DNA of 64,000 nucleotides from Baekduia soli. GTDB taxonomy: Bacteria; Actinomycetota; Thermoleophilia; Solirubrobacterales; Solirubrobacteraceae. The position numbers and the translations under genes were made by a program. Position 1 is the first letter of the stretch, and each line of letters starts with the position of its first letter. The DNA is taken from contig NZ_CP042430.1 of NCBI RefSeq assembly GCF_007970665.1, positions 4,526,001 through 4,590,000 of the forward strand, given 5' to 3'. Below, in pieces: positions 33,052 to 46,732 of the stretch. Under the pieces are notes generated by a model. The model did no database searches. It had not been told where the DNA came from and was given only the letters and a program-made list of their open reading frames with translations.

Positions 33052-34605
33052 TCAGTCCTCGACGGTCAGGGCGCCGTCGGCGTGCGAGGGCGGGCCCTCG
33101 GGGCCGTCGTCGGCGTCGTGCACATTGCCCGCCAGCACCGGCTCGGTCTCCTGGGCGGCCAGCCCGTGCAGGTAGCGGTCGGCCATCCGCGCGGCCTGGC
33201 GGCCCTCGTTGATCGCCCAGACGATGAGCGACTGGCCGCGGCGCGCGTCGCCGGCCGCGAAGACGCCCTTGACCGACGTCGCGTAGGTCGGTGCCTTGAC
33301 GTTGCCGCGCTGGTCCAGCGCGACGTCGAGCTGCTCGACGATGCCGGCGTGCTCGGGGTGCAGGAAGCCCATCGCCAGCAGGACGAAATCGGCCTGCATC
33401 TCGCCGCCGGCGCCTTCGACCGGCGCGAACGGCGGCGCCGCCTGGGCCTCGGCGTACTGCAGGGTCGTGACGTGCCCGTCCTCGCCGCCGAACGCGGTGG
33501 TGACGATGGAGAAGTCCTGCTCGCCCTTGCCGATGGCCTGGGCCTCCTCCATCGCGTAGGAGAGGCGGAACTTCTGCGGCCACAGGGGCCACGGGGTGCG
33601 GTCGTCGGGGCGGTGGGCCGGCGGCTCGGGCAGCAGCTCGAGCTGGGTGACGCTGAGGGCGCCCTCGCGCACGGAGTGCCCGACGCAGTCGGCCCCGGTG
33701 TCGCCGCCGCCGATGACGATGACGTGCTTGCCCGCGGCGGTGATCGCGCCGGGCTCGCCGCGCGGGTCGACGGTGGGCGCAGGGCCGACCTCCTGGGCGA
33801 TCGCGCGGTTGCGGCCGTAGAGGTACTCCATCGCGAAGTGGATGCCCTGCAATCCGCGGCCGGGGACGTCCAGGTCGCGCGGCACGCGCGAGCCGATCGT
33901 CAGCACGACGGCGTCGAACTCGGCGCGCAGCTCGTCGGCGGTGACGTCGCGCCCGACGTCGACGCCGCAGCGCACCTCGACGCCCTCCTGGCGCAGCTGC
34001 TCCACGCGGCGCTCGACGAGCCACTTCTCGATCTTGAAGTCCGGGACGCCGAAGCGGACCAGCCCGCCGCCGGCCTCGTCGCGCTCGAAGAGCACGACGC
34101 GGTGCCCGGCGCGGCGCAGCTGCTGGGCGGCCGCCATCCCGGCGGGCCCGGCGCCGACGACCGCGGCGCTGCGGCCGGTCTCGTGGGCCGGCGGCTGCGG
34201 CACGACCCAGCCCTCGTCCCAGGCGCGGTTGATGATCGCGTTCTCGATCTGCTTGATCGTGACCGCGTCGCCCTCGCGGATCTCCAGGACGCACGCGGCC
34301 TCGCACGGTGCGGGGCACAGGCGGCCCGTGAACTCGGGGAAGTTGTTCGTCGCGTGCAGCTGGCGGATGGCGTCGGGCCAGCGCTCGCGGTAGACGAGGT
34401 CGTTCCAGTCCGGGATGAGGTTGCCCAGCGGGCAGCCGTTGTGGCAGAACGGCACGCCGCACTCCATGCAGCGCCCGCCCTGGGCCGACAGCTCCTCGTC
34501 GGTGCGCGGGACCAGGAACTCGCGGAAGTCGCCGACGCGCTCCTTGGGGTCCCGGTAGGGCACGTTGGAGCGATCGACCCTCAGGAACCCGCCGAGCTCG
34601 CCCAT
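33052..34605 (-). CDS. gltD: glutamate synthase small subunit
   Basis: 517 aa. An N-terminal Cys-rich domain ('[18 protein letters not shown]', later 'CPAPCEAAC') holds two [4Fe-4S] clusters. It is followed by the FAD motif '[17 protein letters not shown]' and the NADPH motif '[16 protein letters not shown]', and ends with '[19 protein letters not shown]'. It passes electrons from NADPH to the large subunit. Its ATG comes two nt after the gltB stop, so the two subunits are co-translated. A short acidic tail ('[15 protein letters not shown]') goes past the usual end. Confidence 0.96.
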   Translation of the reverse strand: MGELGGFLRVDRSNVPYRDPKERVGDFREFLVPRTDEELSAQGGRCMECGVPFCHNGCPLGNLIPDWNDLVYRERWPDAIRQLHATNNFPEFTGRLCPAPCEAACVLEIREGDAVTIKQIENAIINRAWDEGWVVPQPPAHETGRSAAVVGAGPAGMAAAQQLRRAGHRVVLFERDEAGGGLVRFGVPDFKIEKWLVERRVEQLRQEGVEVRCGVDVGRDVTADELRAEFDAVVLTIGSRVPRDLDVPGRGLQGIHFAMEYLYGRNRAIAQEVGPAPTVDPRGEPGAITAAGKHVIVIGGGDTGADCVGHSVREGALSVTQLELLPEPPAHRPDDRTPWPLWPQKFRLSYAMEEAQAIGKGEQDFSIVTTAFGGEDGHVTTLQYAEAQAAPPFAPVEGAGGEMQADFVLLAMGFLHPEHAGIVEQLDVALDQRGNVKAPTYATSVKGVFAAGDARRGQSLIVWAINEGRQAARMADRYLHGLAAQETEPVLAGNVHDADDGPEGPPSHADGALTVED

Positions 34606-34607
34606 GC

Positions 34608-39209
<4,602 letters not shown>

Positions 39210-39233
39210 GAGTGTCCCGTGGCGGCCCGGGGG

Positions 39234-39304
39234 CACGGGCTCGGGTGGTGCCCGTGGTCGCCGGTGGCGCGGGCTCCCAAGCCTTTGGAGGAGTCGGCAG
39301 AGTA
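39234..39304 (-). promoter_or_regulatory. gltBD promoter and structured leader
   Basis: On the minus strand TACTCT (complement of 39299-39304) is the best -10 box. The predicted leader of about 80 nt contains a 7-bp stem (CACGGGC with GCCCGTG) around a nine-nt loop. This is unusual here because most genes in the window look leaderless. I do not recognise a known riboswitch. Confidence 0.4.
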
Positions 39305-39690
39305 GCAAGCGGCCGTTGGCATGGACAGGCGTACGCGATCACGTACAGCCCCGGCGCAGCCCCCGGGAACGGGCGCAGGACCCCAGGGTTTCGGTCTGCG
39401 CGCAGACGCTCGCGGACCCCCCGGGCCGGGTTCCTGTTTGCCGCCCGCCGGCCAGGGGATGCACTCCTCGCGGGATCGATGCTCCCGCTTCACGTCGCGT
39501 CACGGAATGCGCCGGACCTGCCTCGGTGCGATGCGATGACCTCCCCCACACGCGTCGAGCCATCCACCGGTGGCTCGACGTGGTTAACGGCCTCGTGCGG
39601 CCACCGTCCGTCCGCCGCAGGACGTTCTATGCTGCGCCGGATCGCGCGGACGGTTGCGATTCGCGACTAGGACGGGGACGGGGCGGGCAT
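39305..39690. other. gene-free stretch between gltB and the anti-sigma gene
   Basis: No credible gene is seen in these 386 bases. It contains a 10-bp inverted repeat at 39553-39580 and a TATGCT box at 39628-39633 pointing toward the anti-sigma factor gene. Together with the gltB leader this is the longest non-coding region of the window. Confidence 0.5.
39553..39580. repeat. inverted repeat upstream of the anti-sigma cassette
   Basis: Arms CGTCGAGCCA and TGGCTCGACG (10 bp) around TCCACCGG, with the inner palindrome CCACCGGTGG. It lies about 50 bp upstream of the TATGCT box, so it could be a regulator site or a terminator for an antisense transcript. Confidence 0.5.
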
Positions 39691-40158
39691 ATGGCAGCCG
39701 ATGACGATCCCGGGGCCGGGATGCCCCGGCATGACCCTGACCAGGAGCTCCTGACGCCCGACTTCGAGTTGACCCTGCCGGCCCGCGCCGAGAACGTGGC
39801 GGTCGTCCGGCATGCCTTCGGGGGCCTCGGAGACGCCCTCGACGTGCCCGACCACGCCCTGGCCGACGTCAAGCTGGCCGTCACCGAGGCCTGCACGAAC
39901 GTCGTCGTCCACGCCTATCCCGACGGTGAGGGCTCGATGGCGGTCTCCGCCGGCCTGCGCGACGGCGCGCTGACCGTGATCGTCGCCGACGAGGGCCGCG
40001 GCATCCTGCCGCGTCCCGACAGCCCGGGCCTCGGCCTCGGCCTGCCGCTCATCGCGACCCTGGCGTCCTCGCTGGAGCTCGGCACCAACGATCGGGAGGA
40101 GACCGAGGTGCGCATGACCTTCGAGCTCGACCGCCGCCCGGAGGGCGACCCCGCGTGA
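39691..40158 (+). CDS. RsbW-like anti-sigma factor (HATPase)
   Basis: 155 aa. The Bergerat ATP-binding boxes are present: N box 'VTEACTNVVVHAYPDG', G1 'VADEGRGI' and G2 'GLGLGLPLIATLA'. Proteins of this family bind SigB/SigF-type sigma factors and phosphorylate their STAS antagonists. The ATG at 39691 is chosen as the first start ahead of the domain; no strong ribosome-binding site is seen. It is coupled by GTGA to the next gene, and a STAS protein gene follows. Two matching sigma factor genes lie eight to ten kb away, at 48532 and 50561. Confidence 0.88.
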   Translation: MAADDDPGAGMPRHDPDQELLTPDFELTLPARAENVAVVRHAFGGLGDALDVPDHALADVKLAVTEACTNVVVHAYPDGEGSMAVSAGLRDGALTVIVADEGRGILPRPDSPGLGLGLPLIATLASSLELGTNDREETEVRMTFELDRRPEGDPA

Positions 40159-40538
40159 GCCCCACCGCGGCCGCGTCCAACGAGGCGACGGTCACCGTGC
40201 GGCGCCCCGAGCTGCTGGGACCGGTCCTCGGACGGGTCGTCGGGATGCTCGCCGCCCGCGCCCACTGCCCCATCGACCGCCTCGACGACGCCCTGCTGCT
40301 CACCGATGCCGTCGCGGCCCACGCCCCCGACCACACCGCCGACGGGCGGGTCACCGTCCACGTGGTCGCCGAGCCCGAGGGGCTGTCGCTCAGCGTCGGC
40401 CCCCTGCCGCCCGCGGGCGCCCAGGCCCTCATCGCCGCCGCCACCCTGCCGGGGATCGGCAACGTCTTCCAGCGCGTCGCCGACGACGTCCAGGCCGAAG
40501 GATCCGAGCTGCACCTGCGGCTCACGTTCGCAGGATGA
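40155..40538 (+). CDS. probable degenerate anti-sigma HATPase-like protein
   Basis: 127 aa, starting at a GTG overlapping the RsbW stop. The layout (an N-terminal strand 'VTVRRPELLGPVLGRVVGML', a helix pair with 'LDDALLLTDAVAAHAPDH', then strands 'VTVHVVAEPEGLSLSVGPL') follows the HATPase fold of its neighbour, but the N and G boxes are not conserved, so ATP use is doubtful. It may bind the same sigma factor or STAS protein without kinase activity. I infer the relationship from fold pattern and operon position only. Confidence 0.6.
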   Translation: MSPTAAASNEATVTVRRPELLGPVLGRVVGMLAARAHCPIDRLDDALLLTDAVAAHAPDHTADGRVTVHVVAEPEGLSLSVGPLPPAGAQALIAAATLPGIGNVFQRVADDVQAEGSELHLRLTFAG

Positions 40539-40605
40539 GCCCGCCGCGGCGCCTGCCCGCCGCCGGGACCGCCCCCGGCGTGCGTTCGTCACACTAGGAG
40601 GACCG

Positions 40606-40977
40606 ATGCCACCCGAATTCGCACTGACCCAGGACGCCGTCGACGACGCCACGCAGGTCGTGGCCGTCCGCGGCGAGATCGACCTGTTCACCGCCCCCGA
40701 GCTCAAGGCCGCGCTGGGCGAGGCCATCGAGGGCGGCAAGACCCGCGTCGTCGTCGACCTCGAGGAGACGACCTTCCTGGACTCGACCGCGCTCGGCGTG
40801 CTGATCGGCACCGTCAAGCGCCTGCGCTCGCGCGACGGCCGGCTGACGATCGTCAACGTCGACCAGAACATCGCCAAGACGTTCGAGATCACCGGCCTGG
40901 ACCAGATCTTCACGATCCGCGCCAGCCGCGACGAGGCCGTGTCGGCACTCGACGAGGAAGAGGCGCCGGCGTCCTAG
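40606..40977 (+). CDS. STAS-domain anti-sigma factor antagonist (RsbV-like)
   Basis: 123 aa. The phospho-acceptor Ser60 is in '[16 protein letters not shown]', the standard RsbV/SpoIIAA site, with '[15 protein letters not shown]' forming the first strands. When unphosphorylated it should free a sigma factor from the RsbW-like protein encoded just upstream. AGGAGG lies five nt before the ATG, the best Shine-Dalgarno in the window, so this protein may be made in excess over its partners. A short acidic tail ('[10 protein letters not shown]') closes the protein. Confidence 0.9.
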   Translation: MPPEFALTQDAVDDATQVVAVRGEIDLFTAPELKAALGEAIEGGKTRVVVDLEETTFLDSTALGVLIGTVKRLRSRDGRLTIVNVDQNIAKTFEITGLDQIFTIRASRDEAVSALDEEEAPAS

Positions 40978-40979
40978 AC

Positions 40980-41884
40980 GTCACGGAGCTGCCGCGGCGC
41001 GACCCGTTCGACGCGGCGGCGCTGCTGGGGTGGCTGGCGGTGCGCGCGGTGCCCGGCGTCGAGGAGGTCGACGGGACCACGTACCGCCGCAGCCTCGGGC
41101 TCGACCACGGCGACGGGATCGTCGAGCTCGTGCTCGACGGAGGGCCGGTGACGGCCCGCCTGTGGCTCGACGACGCCCGCGACCGCGGCGCGGCGCTGGC
41201 GCGCTGCCGCCGGCTGCTGGACCTCGACCAGGACCCCGCCGCGGTGACCGCGGCGCTCGGGACCGACGTGGTCCTGGGCCCCTGCCGCGCCGCCCACCCG
41301 GGGCTGCGCTGCCCCGGCTCGGTCGACGGCGCCGAGACCGCGGTGCGCGCCGTCCTCGGCCAGCAGGTCTCGCTCGCCGCCGCGCGCACGCTCGCGGCCC
41401 GGCTGGTCGCCGCGGCCGGGCGCCCGCTGCGCGCGCCGCGCGGCACGATCACCCACCGCTTCGTCACCCCGCCGAGCTCGCGGCCGTGGACCCCGCGACG
41501 CTGGCCATGCCCCGGACCCGCCGGCAGGCCCTGGCCGGGCTGGCGGGCGCCCTGGCCGGAGACGGAGCGCCCGTCCTGGAGCCCGGCGCCGACCGCGACG
41601 CCACCCGCGCGGCGCTGCTGGCCCTGCCGGGCATCGGGCCGTGGACGGCCGACTACGTCCTCATGCGCGCCCTCGGCGACCCCGACGTCCTGCTGGCCGG
41701 CGACCTCGGCGTGCGCCAGGCGCTCGCCCGGCTGGGCGCCGAGCCGGCGCCCACCGCCTGGGCGCCGTGGCGATCCTACGCCACGCAGCACCTCTGGCAG
41801 CTGCTCGCCGACGTCGCGGCGGCCGGCCTCACGCCGCCAGCGGCGCGGCGGGCTCGGCCAGCGCGGGCGAGTCCTCGCCCGTGA
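40980..41884 (+). pseudogene. AlkA-like DNA-3-methyladenine glycosylase, frameshifted
   Basis: The first frame (recognisable from 40980; first GTG at 41040) runs '[20 protein letters not shown]', '[20 protein letters not shown]' up to 'GTITHRFVT'. The second frame continues '[20 protein letters not shown]', '[20 protein letters not shown]' (helix-hairpin-helix) and '[12 protein letters not shown]' with the catalytic Asp. One extra C in the CCCC run at 41467-41470 would join them as '[12 protein letters not shown]'. No ATG or GTG exists before residue 20 of the homologous region, so the 5' end is also uncertain. The intact enzyme would excise alkylated bases. The stop lies inside the convergent topoisomerase gene. 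Confidence 0.75.
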
Positions 41885-42917
41885 GCAGCTGCAGCACCGC
41901 GAGCTCGACGTCGCCCTGGATCGCCGTGCCGTCGCCGGCCTCGGCCAGGTCGGGCAGGACGCCGGCGATCGTGATGCCGTCCTGGTAGCGCTCGAACGTG
42001 CGGGGGTCGATGTAGGAGGCGCGGGCCACCGCGGGCGTGTTGCCCAGGTAGTGGGCGACCTCCTTGACGACCCGGGCCATCGCGCGCTTGCGCGCCGTCT
42101 TGGTGTCGGGCACCGGGCTGACCGCCAGGCCCAGCGCGGCGAGCACGGTGGCCCCCCAGGTGCGGAAGTCCTTGGCCGAGACGTCGGCGCCCGTGGCGTC
42201 CTTGAGGTAGGCGTTGATGTCGGGCGAGCGGATGTCGACCCAGCGTCCGCGCGGTGGGCTGCTGCGGTAGGCCAGCAGCTCGTCGCCGCCGCCGCGACGG
42301 CGCTTGAGCGTGCAGATGTCGTCGGCCAGCGCCGGATCCACGACGGCCTGCACGCGGCGCTTGTTGTGCTTGGCCGGGTAGTCGAAGAGCAGGACGCCGT
42401 CGCGCACCCGTACGTGGCGCTTCTTCATCGTGGCCAGCCCGTAGGTCTCGTTCGTGACGGCGTAGTCCTCGGAGCCGATCCGGAAGAACCCGCGGTCCAG
42501 CAGGCGGACGCCGAGCGCGAGGACGTGGTCGCGGCCCAGATCCCCGCGGGCCAGGTCGTCCTGCACGCGCTTGCGCAGCGCGGGCAGGACGCGCGCGAAG
42601 GCGATCATGTCGTCGAACTTGGCCTGGTCGCGGCGCAGGCGCCAGCGCTGGTGGTACAGGTACTGCTTGCGGCCCTTCTGGTCGATGCCCGTCGCCTGGA
42701 TGTGGCCGCCGGGGTACGGGCAGATCCAGACGTCCTCCCAGGCCGGGGGGATGACGAGCTCGGTGATGCGCTGCAGGACCTCGGGTTCCTGCACCCGCTC
42801 GCCGTCGGGATCCAGGATCGAGAAGCCGCGCCCACGGCGCACGCGCCGCAGCCCGGGCCCCGAGCAGTCCACCCTGCGCAGGCGGATGGGGGGCGGGGCC
42901 TTGGCGGTGGCAGGCAC
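41829..42917 (-). CDS. type IB DNA topoisomerase (poxvirus-like)
   Basis: 362 aa. The catalytic Tyr302 is in '[14 protein letters not shown]', and the Arg/Lys residues of the core are in '[19 protein letters not shown]', 'HNKRRVQAV' and '[12 protein letters not shown]'. This is the small bacterial topoisomerase IB that relaxes supercoils through a 3'-phosphotyrosine. The GTG start at 42917 lies 29 bp after the ku stop, and a hairpin in that gap touches the start codon. A C-terminal acidic tail of about 40 residues is extra. Confidence 0.9.
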   Translation of the reverse strand: MPATAKAPPPIRLRRVDCSGPGLRRVRRGRGFSILDPDGERVQEPEVLQRITELVIPPAWEDVWICPYPGGHIQATGIDQKGRKQYLYHQRWRLRRDQAKFDDMIAFARVLPALRKRVQDDLARGDLGRDHVLALGVRLLDRGFFRIGSEDYAVTNETYGLATMKKRHVRVRDGVLLFDYPAKHNKRRVQAVVDPALADDICTLKRRRGGGDELLAYRSSPPRGRWVDIRSPDINAYLKDATGADVSAKDFRTWGATVLAALGLAVSPVPDTKTARKRAMARVVKEVAHYLGNTPAVARASYIDPRTFERYQDGITIAGVLPDLAEAGDGTAIQGDVELAVLQLLTGEDSPALAEPAAPLAA

Positions 42918-42938
42918 CCCGCGGACATACCCGCGGGG
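42917..42938. promoter_or_regulatory. hairpin between ku and the topoisomerase start
   Basis: CCCCGCGG and CCGCGGGG (8-bp arms) around ACATAC. One arm begins at the first base of the topoisomerase GTG codon on the minus strand. It could end some ku transcripts or limit translation of the downstream gene. Confidence 0.45.
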
Positions 42939-42946
42939 CGCCGCGT

Positions 42947-43855
42947 TCAGCGCTTGGCCTTGGGCTTGGCGCGCGAGGCGGGCGCCTTGGCCTTCGGCGC
43001 GGCGCCGGAGCCGGACCCGCCGGTGGTGGTGCGCCGACGCTTGGGCTTGGGCTTGGCGTCGCCGCCGCCGCTGCGCTCGCGCACGGCGTCGAGGCTGGCC
43101 TTCAGGGCGGACATGAGGTCGGGCACCGGCGTGGCCTCCTCGGTCTCGGGCTGCACGGCGATCTCCTCGCCGGCGGCCTTCTTCTCGATCATGTCCAGGA
43201 CGGCCTGGCGGTAGGTGTCGGAGTACTTCTCGGGCTCGAAGTCGCCGGCCAGGGAGTCGACGAGCTGCTTGGCGATGTCGATCTCGCGCTCGGACATCTC
43301 GACGTCGTCGGCGTCGGGGACGCCGTCGATCGTCCCCGGGTCGACGACCTCGTCGGCGAAGAGCATCGTCGCCATGCCGAGCACGTCGCCCATCGGCCGC
43401 ACGGCGACCAGGCTCTCCTTGGAGCGGATGACGACCTTGGCGATCGCGACCTTGTTGGTCTCGCGCATCGCCTCCAGCAGCAGCCGATAGGGCTTGGCGC
43501 CCCCGGGCCCGGGCGCCAGGTAGTACGGGTGGTCGTAGAAGATCGGGTCGATGTCGTCGAGGTCGACGAAGTCCTCGATGTCGATGGTCTTGGTCTTCTT
43601 GGGCTCGACGGACTCGAGCTCGGCCGGGTCGATGACGACGTAGCGGTCCGGGCTGAGCTCGAAGCCCTTGACGAGGTCCTCGTAGGCGACCTCGTCGCCG
43701 GTGGACGCGTCGACGCGTCGTTGCTGGATCCGCGAGCCCGTCTTCTGGTTGAGCTGGTGGAAGCGGACGGTCTTGCGGTTGACGGCGCTGTAGAGCTTGA
43801 CGGGCACGGTGACGAGCCCGAAGCTGATCGCGCCGGTCCAGATCGAACGGGGCAT
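42947..43855 (-). CDS. ku: Ku protein of bacterial non-homologous end joining
   Basis: 302 aa. The Ku core begins 'PRSIWTGAISFGLVTVPVKL', with 'YDHPYYLAPGPGGAKPYRLL' and 'MGMATMLFADE'-like blocks. The ATG at 43855 is the standard family start; an in-frame ATG 39 bp upstream adds nothing conserved. The C-terminal 40 residues are Lys/Pro/Ala-rich ('KPKPKRRRTTTGG', 'SRAKPKAKR'), like the DNA-bridging tails of actinobacterial Ku. Ku binds broken ends and recruits LigD; no LigD gene is in the window. It is probably cotranscribed with topoisomerase IB. Confidence 0.95.
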   Translation of the reverse strand: MPRSIWTGAISFGLVTVPVKLYSAVNRKTVRFHQLNQKTGSRIQQRRVDASTGDEVAYEDLVKGFELSPDRYVVIDPAELESVEPKKTKTIDIEDFVDLDDIDPIFYDHPYYLAPGPGGAKPYRLLLEAMRETNKVAIAKVVIRSKESLVAVRPMGDVLGMATMLFADEVVDPGTIDGVPDADDVEMSEREIDIAKQLVDSLAGDFEPEKYSDTYRQAVLDMIEKKAAGEEIAVQPETEEATPVPDLMSALKASLDAVRERSGGGDAKPKPKRRRTTTGGSGSGAAPKAKAPASRAKPKAKR

Positions 43856-43921
43856 GGACCGCCTAGTGTGCCCGACCGGACCCCGTGCGCACACCCCACG
43901 CAGGGGTTCTTGCGTCCGGCC

Positions 43922-44599
43922 TCAGGTGCGCAGCGCCGCCAGCGACGCGCGCTGGCGGCCCCGGGCGTCGAAGTTGGCGGGGTCCAGCCACGCCTCCAGC
44001 GCGGCCTTCACCGCCGGCCAGTCGCCGTCGACGATCGCGAACCACGCCGTGTCGCGGTTGCGGCCCTTGACGATCATGTGCTGGCGGAACGTGCCCTCGT
44101 AGGTGAACCCCAGCCGCAGCGCGGCGGCGCGCGAACGGGCGTTGGCGGCGTCGCACTTCCACTCCAGCCGCCGGTGGCCGAGGTCGTCGAACGCGTGGCG
44201 GGCGAGCAGGGCGATGGCCTCCGTCGCCTGCGGGGTGCGCTGCAGCGCCGCGCCGAACCAGACGTTGCCGATCTCGATGCAGCCGTTGGCGCAGTCGACG
44301 CGCATGAGGCTCACGACGCCCCCGGCGCGCCCGGTCACGCGGTCGACCACGGCGTAGAAGCGCGGGTCCTCGCCGTCCTCGCGCTCCCGGGCCCACGCCG
44401 CCAGGGCCGCGGCATCGGGGAACGGCCCGTAGGCCATGTGGTCCCACAGGTGCGGGTCGGCGTCACGGCCGTGGGCGGCGGCGAACAGGTCGGCGGCGTG
44501 GCGCGCGGCCTGCAGCGGCTGCAGCTCCACGCGCCGACCCGTCAGCGCCTCGGGGCCCGGAGCGCCGGCGGCGGTCCAGGTCGCGAGGCGGTCGTCCAC
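43922..44599 (-). CDS. GNAT family N-acetyltransferase (RimJ/RimL-like)
   Basis: 225 aa. 'LTGRRVELQPLQAARHAADL', 'IEIGNVWFGAALQRTPQATEA' and 'RRLEWKCDAANARSRAAALR' are the successive blocks of RimJ/RimL-type GNAT domains, and 'LGFTYEGTFRQHMIVKGRNRD' ends the acceptor side. It acetylates an amino group of an unknown protein or small molecule with acetyl-CoA. The GTG start lies six nt after TAGGAT (complement of 44606-44611), and that TAG is also the stop codon of the preceding PfpI gene. Confidence 0.88.
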   Translation of the reverse strand: MDDRLATWTAAGAPGPEALTGRRVELQPLQAARHAADLFAAAHGRDADPHLWDHMAYGPFPDAAALAAWAREREDGEDPRFYAVVDRVTGRAGGVVSLMRVDCANGCIEIGNVWFGAALQRTPQATEAIALLARHAFDDLGHRRLEWKCDAANARSRAAALRLGFTYEGTFRQHMIVKGRNRDTAWFAIVDGDWPAVKAALEAWLDPANFDARGRQRASLAALRT

Positions 44600-44608
44600 G
44601 CGACGATC

Positions 44609-45217
44609 CTAGGTCGTCGCGCGGTCCTTCTCGAACCGGGCGCCGCCGCCGCCGCGCCTCTGGCCCTCGTGGCGGCCCTCGGCGAACTCCTCGAGCATCT
44701 TGGCGTTGAACGCCTCGAGGTCGTCGGGCTTGCGGCTGGTCACGAGGCCCTGGTCGACGACGACCTCCTCGTCGACCCACGTCGCGCCCGCGTTGCGAAG
44801 GTCGGTCTGCAGCGACGGCCATGAGGTCAGCGTCCGCCCGCGCACGACGTCGGCCTCGATGAGCGTCCAGGGGGCGTGGCAGATCGCCGCGACGGGCTTG
44901 CCCGCGTCGAAGAAGCCACGGACCAACGCGACGGCGCCGGCGTCGGTGCGCAGCGCGTCGGGGTTGGCGACGCCGCCCGGCAGCATGAGCGCGTCGTAGT
45001 CGGAGGCCGAGACGTCCGATGCGGCCTTGTCGGCGGTGAACGTGTCGGCCTTGTCGAGGTGGTCGAAGGCCTGGACCTCGCCGGCCTCGGTGGAGACGAG
45101 GTGGACCGTCGCCCCGGCCTCCTCGAGGGCCCTGCGGGGCTCGACGAGCTCGACCTGCTCGATGCCCTCGGTGGCCACGAGGATCGCCACCGTCCTGCCT
45201 GCCAGCGTCTGCGCCAT
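44609..45217 (-). CDS. DJ-1/PfpI family protein
   Basis: 202 aa. The nucleophile elbow 'AAICHAPW' carries the conserved Cys, with 'LMLPGGVANPDALR' supplying the acid side and 'VTSRKPDDLEAFNAKMLEEF' the family C-terminus. PfpI/YhbO-like proteins are linked to stress protection and glyoxal detoxification; protease activity is doubtful. AGGAGG precedes the ATG by nine nt. The protein ends with an unusual basic Gly/Arg tail ('[16 protein letters not shown]'). It is divergent from a ferritin-like gene, fitting an oxidative-stress setting. Confidence 0.9.
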   Translation of the reverse strand: MAQTLAGRTVAILVATEGIEQVELVEPRRALEEAGATVHLVSTEAGEVQAFDHLDKADTFTADKAASDVSASDYDALMLPGGVANPDALRTDAGAVALVRGFFDAGKPVAAICHAPWTLIEADVVRGRTLTSWPSLQTDLRNAGATWVDEEVVVDQGLVTSRKPDDLEAFNAKMLEEFAEGRHEGQRRGGGGARFEKDRATT

Positions 45218-45278
45218 GATGTGCCGCCTCCTGGGTCGGGTGTCTGGTGCGTGGGGTGCTCTGGGTAGTGCTCACCAC

Positions 45279-45791
45279 ATGGCCACCACACGAAACGCGA
45301 GCCAGGGGATCCTGGCCGACGACAAGACCGCCGAGCGCGAGCGGATCGTCGACATGCTCAAGAAGGCGTACTGGATGGAGATCGAGACGGTGATGTCCTA
45401 CATCGCCAACTCGGTCAACCCCGACGGTGTCCGGGCGCAGGAGATCATCGAGTCGCTCAACGCCGACATCCAGGAGGAGCTCGGCCACGCGCAGCAGTTC
45501 GCCGCCCGCATCAAGGAGCTCTATGGGGTCGTCCCGGGCTCCCTGGAGTTCTCCGCCGAGCAGGACTACCTCCAGCCGCCCGAGCAGCAGACCGACGTCG
45601 TGCACGTCATCAAGGGCGTCATCGAGGCCGAGACCGGGGCCATCGAGCACTACAACGCGATCATCGAGGCGACGGAGGGCACCGACCCCGTCACGAACGA
45701 CATGGTCATCGCGATCCTGCGTGACGAGGAGGGCCACCGCCGGCTCTTCGAGGGCTACCTGCGGGAGTACGAGGCCGAGGGTCTCGCCTAG
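45279..45791 (+). CDS. ferritin-like (bacterioferritin/DPS-type) protein
   Basis: 170 aa. A four-helix ferritin-like bundle with metal-ligand patterns 'YWMEIETVMSYIAN', 'EELGHAQQF', 'IEAETGAIEHYNAI' and 'LRDEEGHRRLFEGYL' (E-x2-H type). It should bind a diiron centre and store or detoxify iron. The ATG follows the divergent PfpI promoter region. It has no C-terminal encapsulin-targeting peptide, unlike the ferritin-like cargo encoded 1.0 kb further on, so the two probably act separately. Confidence 0.85.
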   Translation: MATTRNASQGILADDKTAERERIVDMLKKAYWMEIETVMSYIANSVNPDGVRAQEIIESLNADIQEELGHAQQFAARIKELYGVVPGSLEFSAEQDYLQPPEQQTDVVHVIKGVIEAETGAIEHYNAIIEATEGTDPVTNDMVIAILRDEEGHRRLFEGYLREYEAEGLA

Positions 45792-45928
45792 GTCGCCGCG
45801 GACTCGGCGTCGGGGGTCCCGGCGTCGTTCGCGGGCAGCGCTGCCGCGGCACCCGGGCGGCCGGACGGAGGCTGCGAGCCCCCGGAGTGACACGAGCGCC
45901 CACGGCGGAGAACGACCGCAGCGCAGCC

Positions 45929-46732
45929 TCAGCGCACGATCGCCACCGCCGCCTCCGGGCTCGCCACCCGGAAGGAGAACGTCTCCTCCAGGTACAGCGA
46001 CACGGCCTCGGCGTCGTGGCCCGCATAGCCCACCGCGAGGTCCTGGCCGCACTCGAACAGGAAGTCGCCGCCGCGCTGGCTGACGACCACCCCGCCCTGC
46101 ACGCCCGGCGCCCACACGATGGGGCCGCCCAGGATCTCGCGCAGGTGGTCGAGCAGCAGGTGGCCACCGAGCTCGGCGGTCTCGATGACGCGGGTGTACT
46201 CCTCGCGGCCCAGCGCGAGGCCGTACGGGCCCGCCACGCCGTCGCGCAGCAGCGTCTCCACCGCGCGGGCCACGAAGCCCGGGTAGCGGTCGATGTCGTC
46301 GCCGCAGGGCACCGCCGCGTGCGGCGACGCGGGGATGATGCCCTCGATCCCCGCCTGGGGCCAGCCGTGGAAGACCGCCGTGTTCTCGGCGACGACCATC
46401 CGCTGCGCGGCGTCGTCCAGCGCGTCGAAGTCGACGTCCTGGGCGCCGCGGTCGCCGGCGCGCAGCTCCTCCTGGCCGACCGTGAACGGCGCCCGCAGCT
46501 CGACGAGCGCGAGCACGCGCCGGCGATGGCCCTCGACCTCGCCGAGCGGGCTGACGTCGAGCGGCTCGATGCGGCCGAGGTTCGTCGCCGAGTGCTCCCA
46601 GCCCAGCGGGCCGGCGAAGTCGACCAGGCGGCGAGCGGCCAGCCCGGGCGTGAGGCGGTCGCGCGCCTCCTCGTCGATGCGTGCCCAGCCCTCGTCGGTG
46701 ATCGGCGCATGCCCGCGCAGGAGGTGGCTCAC
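45929..46732 (-). CDS. family 1 encapsulin shell protein
   Basis: 267 aa, the usual size for the HK97-fold encapsulin. The N-terminal 'LRGHAPITDEGWARIDEEAR' helix, 'LVDFAGPLGWEHSATNLGR', 'VPCGDDIDRYPGFVARAVE' and 'GGVVVSQRGGDFLFECGQDL' are family blocks. It self-assembles into an icosahedral shell that packages enzymes bearing a C-terminal loading peptide. The GTG start overlaps the cargo gene's stop as GTGA, so shell and cargo are co-translated. The N-terminal helix that forms the cargo-binding groove is present. Confidence 0.95.
   Translation of the reverse strand: MSHLLRGHAPITDEGWARIDEEARDRLTPGLAARRLVDFAGPLGWEHSATNLGRIEPLDVSPLGEVEGHRRRVLALVELRAPFTVGQEELRAGDRGAQDVDFDALDDAAQRMVVAENTAVFHGWPQAGIEGIIPASPHAAVPCGDDIDRYPGFVARAVETLLRDGVAGPYGLALGREEYTRVIETAELGGHLLLDHLREILGGPIVWAPGVQGGVVVSQRGGDFLFECGQDLAVGYAGHDAEAVSLYLEETFSFRVASPEAAVAIVR

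Noticed and set aside
31505-34462. A 985-aa amine oxidase with an N-terminal extension through gltD
   Set aside because: The Tat signal at 33001 and the -10 box define the start; the upstream part is a shadow of gltD.
39234-39493. A riboswitch (c-di-AMP ydaO-type or glutamine-type) upstream of gltB
   Set aside because: Some GGGG/ACCC blocks are reminiscent, but I could not lay out a conserved core, so I list only a structured leader.
41040-43214. A 724-aa fusion of AlkA with a long C-terminal extension
   Set aside because: After about residue 141 the frame leaves the glycosylase homology and runs antisense to topoisomerase IB; the true continuation is in the other frame.
45834-45845. GGCAGCGCTGCC palindrome between the ferritin-like and encapsulin genes as a terminator
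   Set aside because: A perfect palindrome without a loop is a poor RNA hairpin, and such 12-mers are common in DNA this GC-rich.
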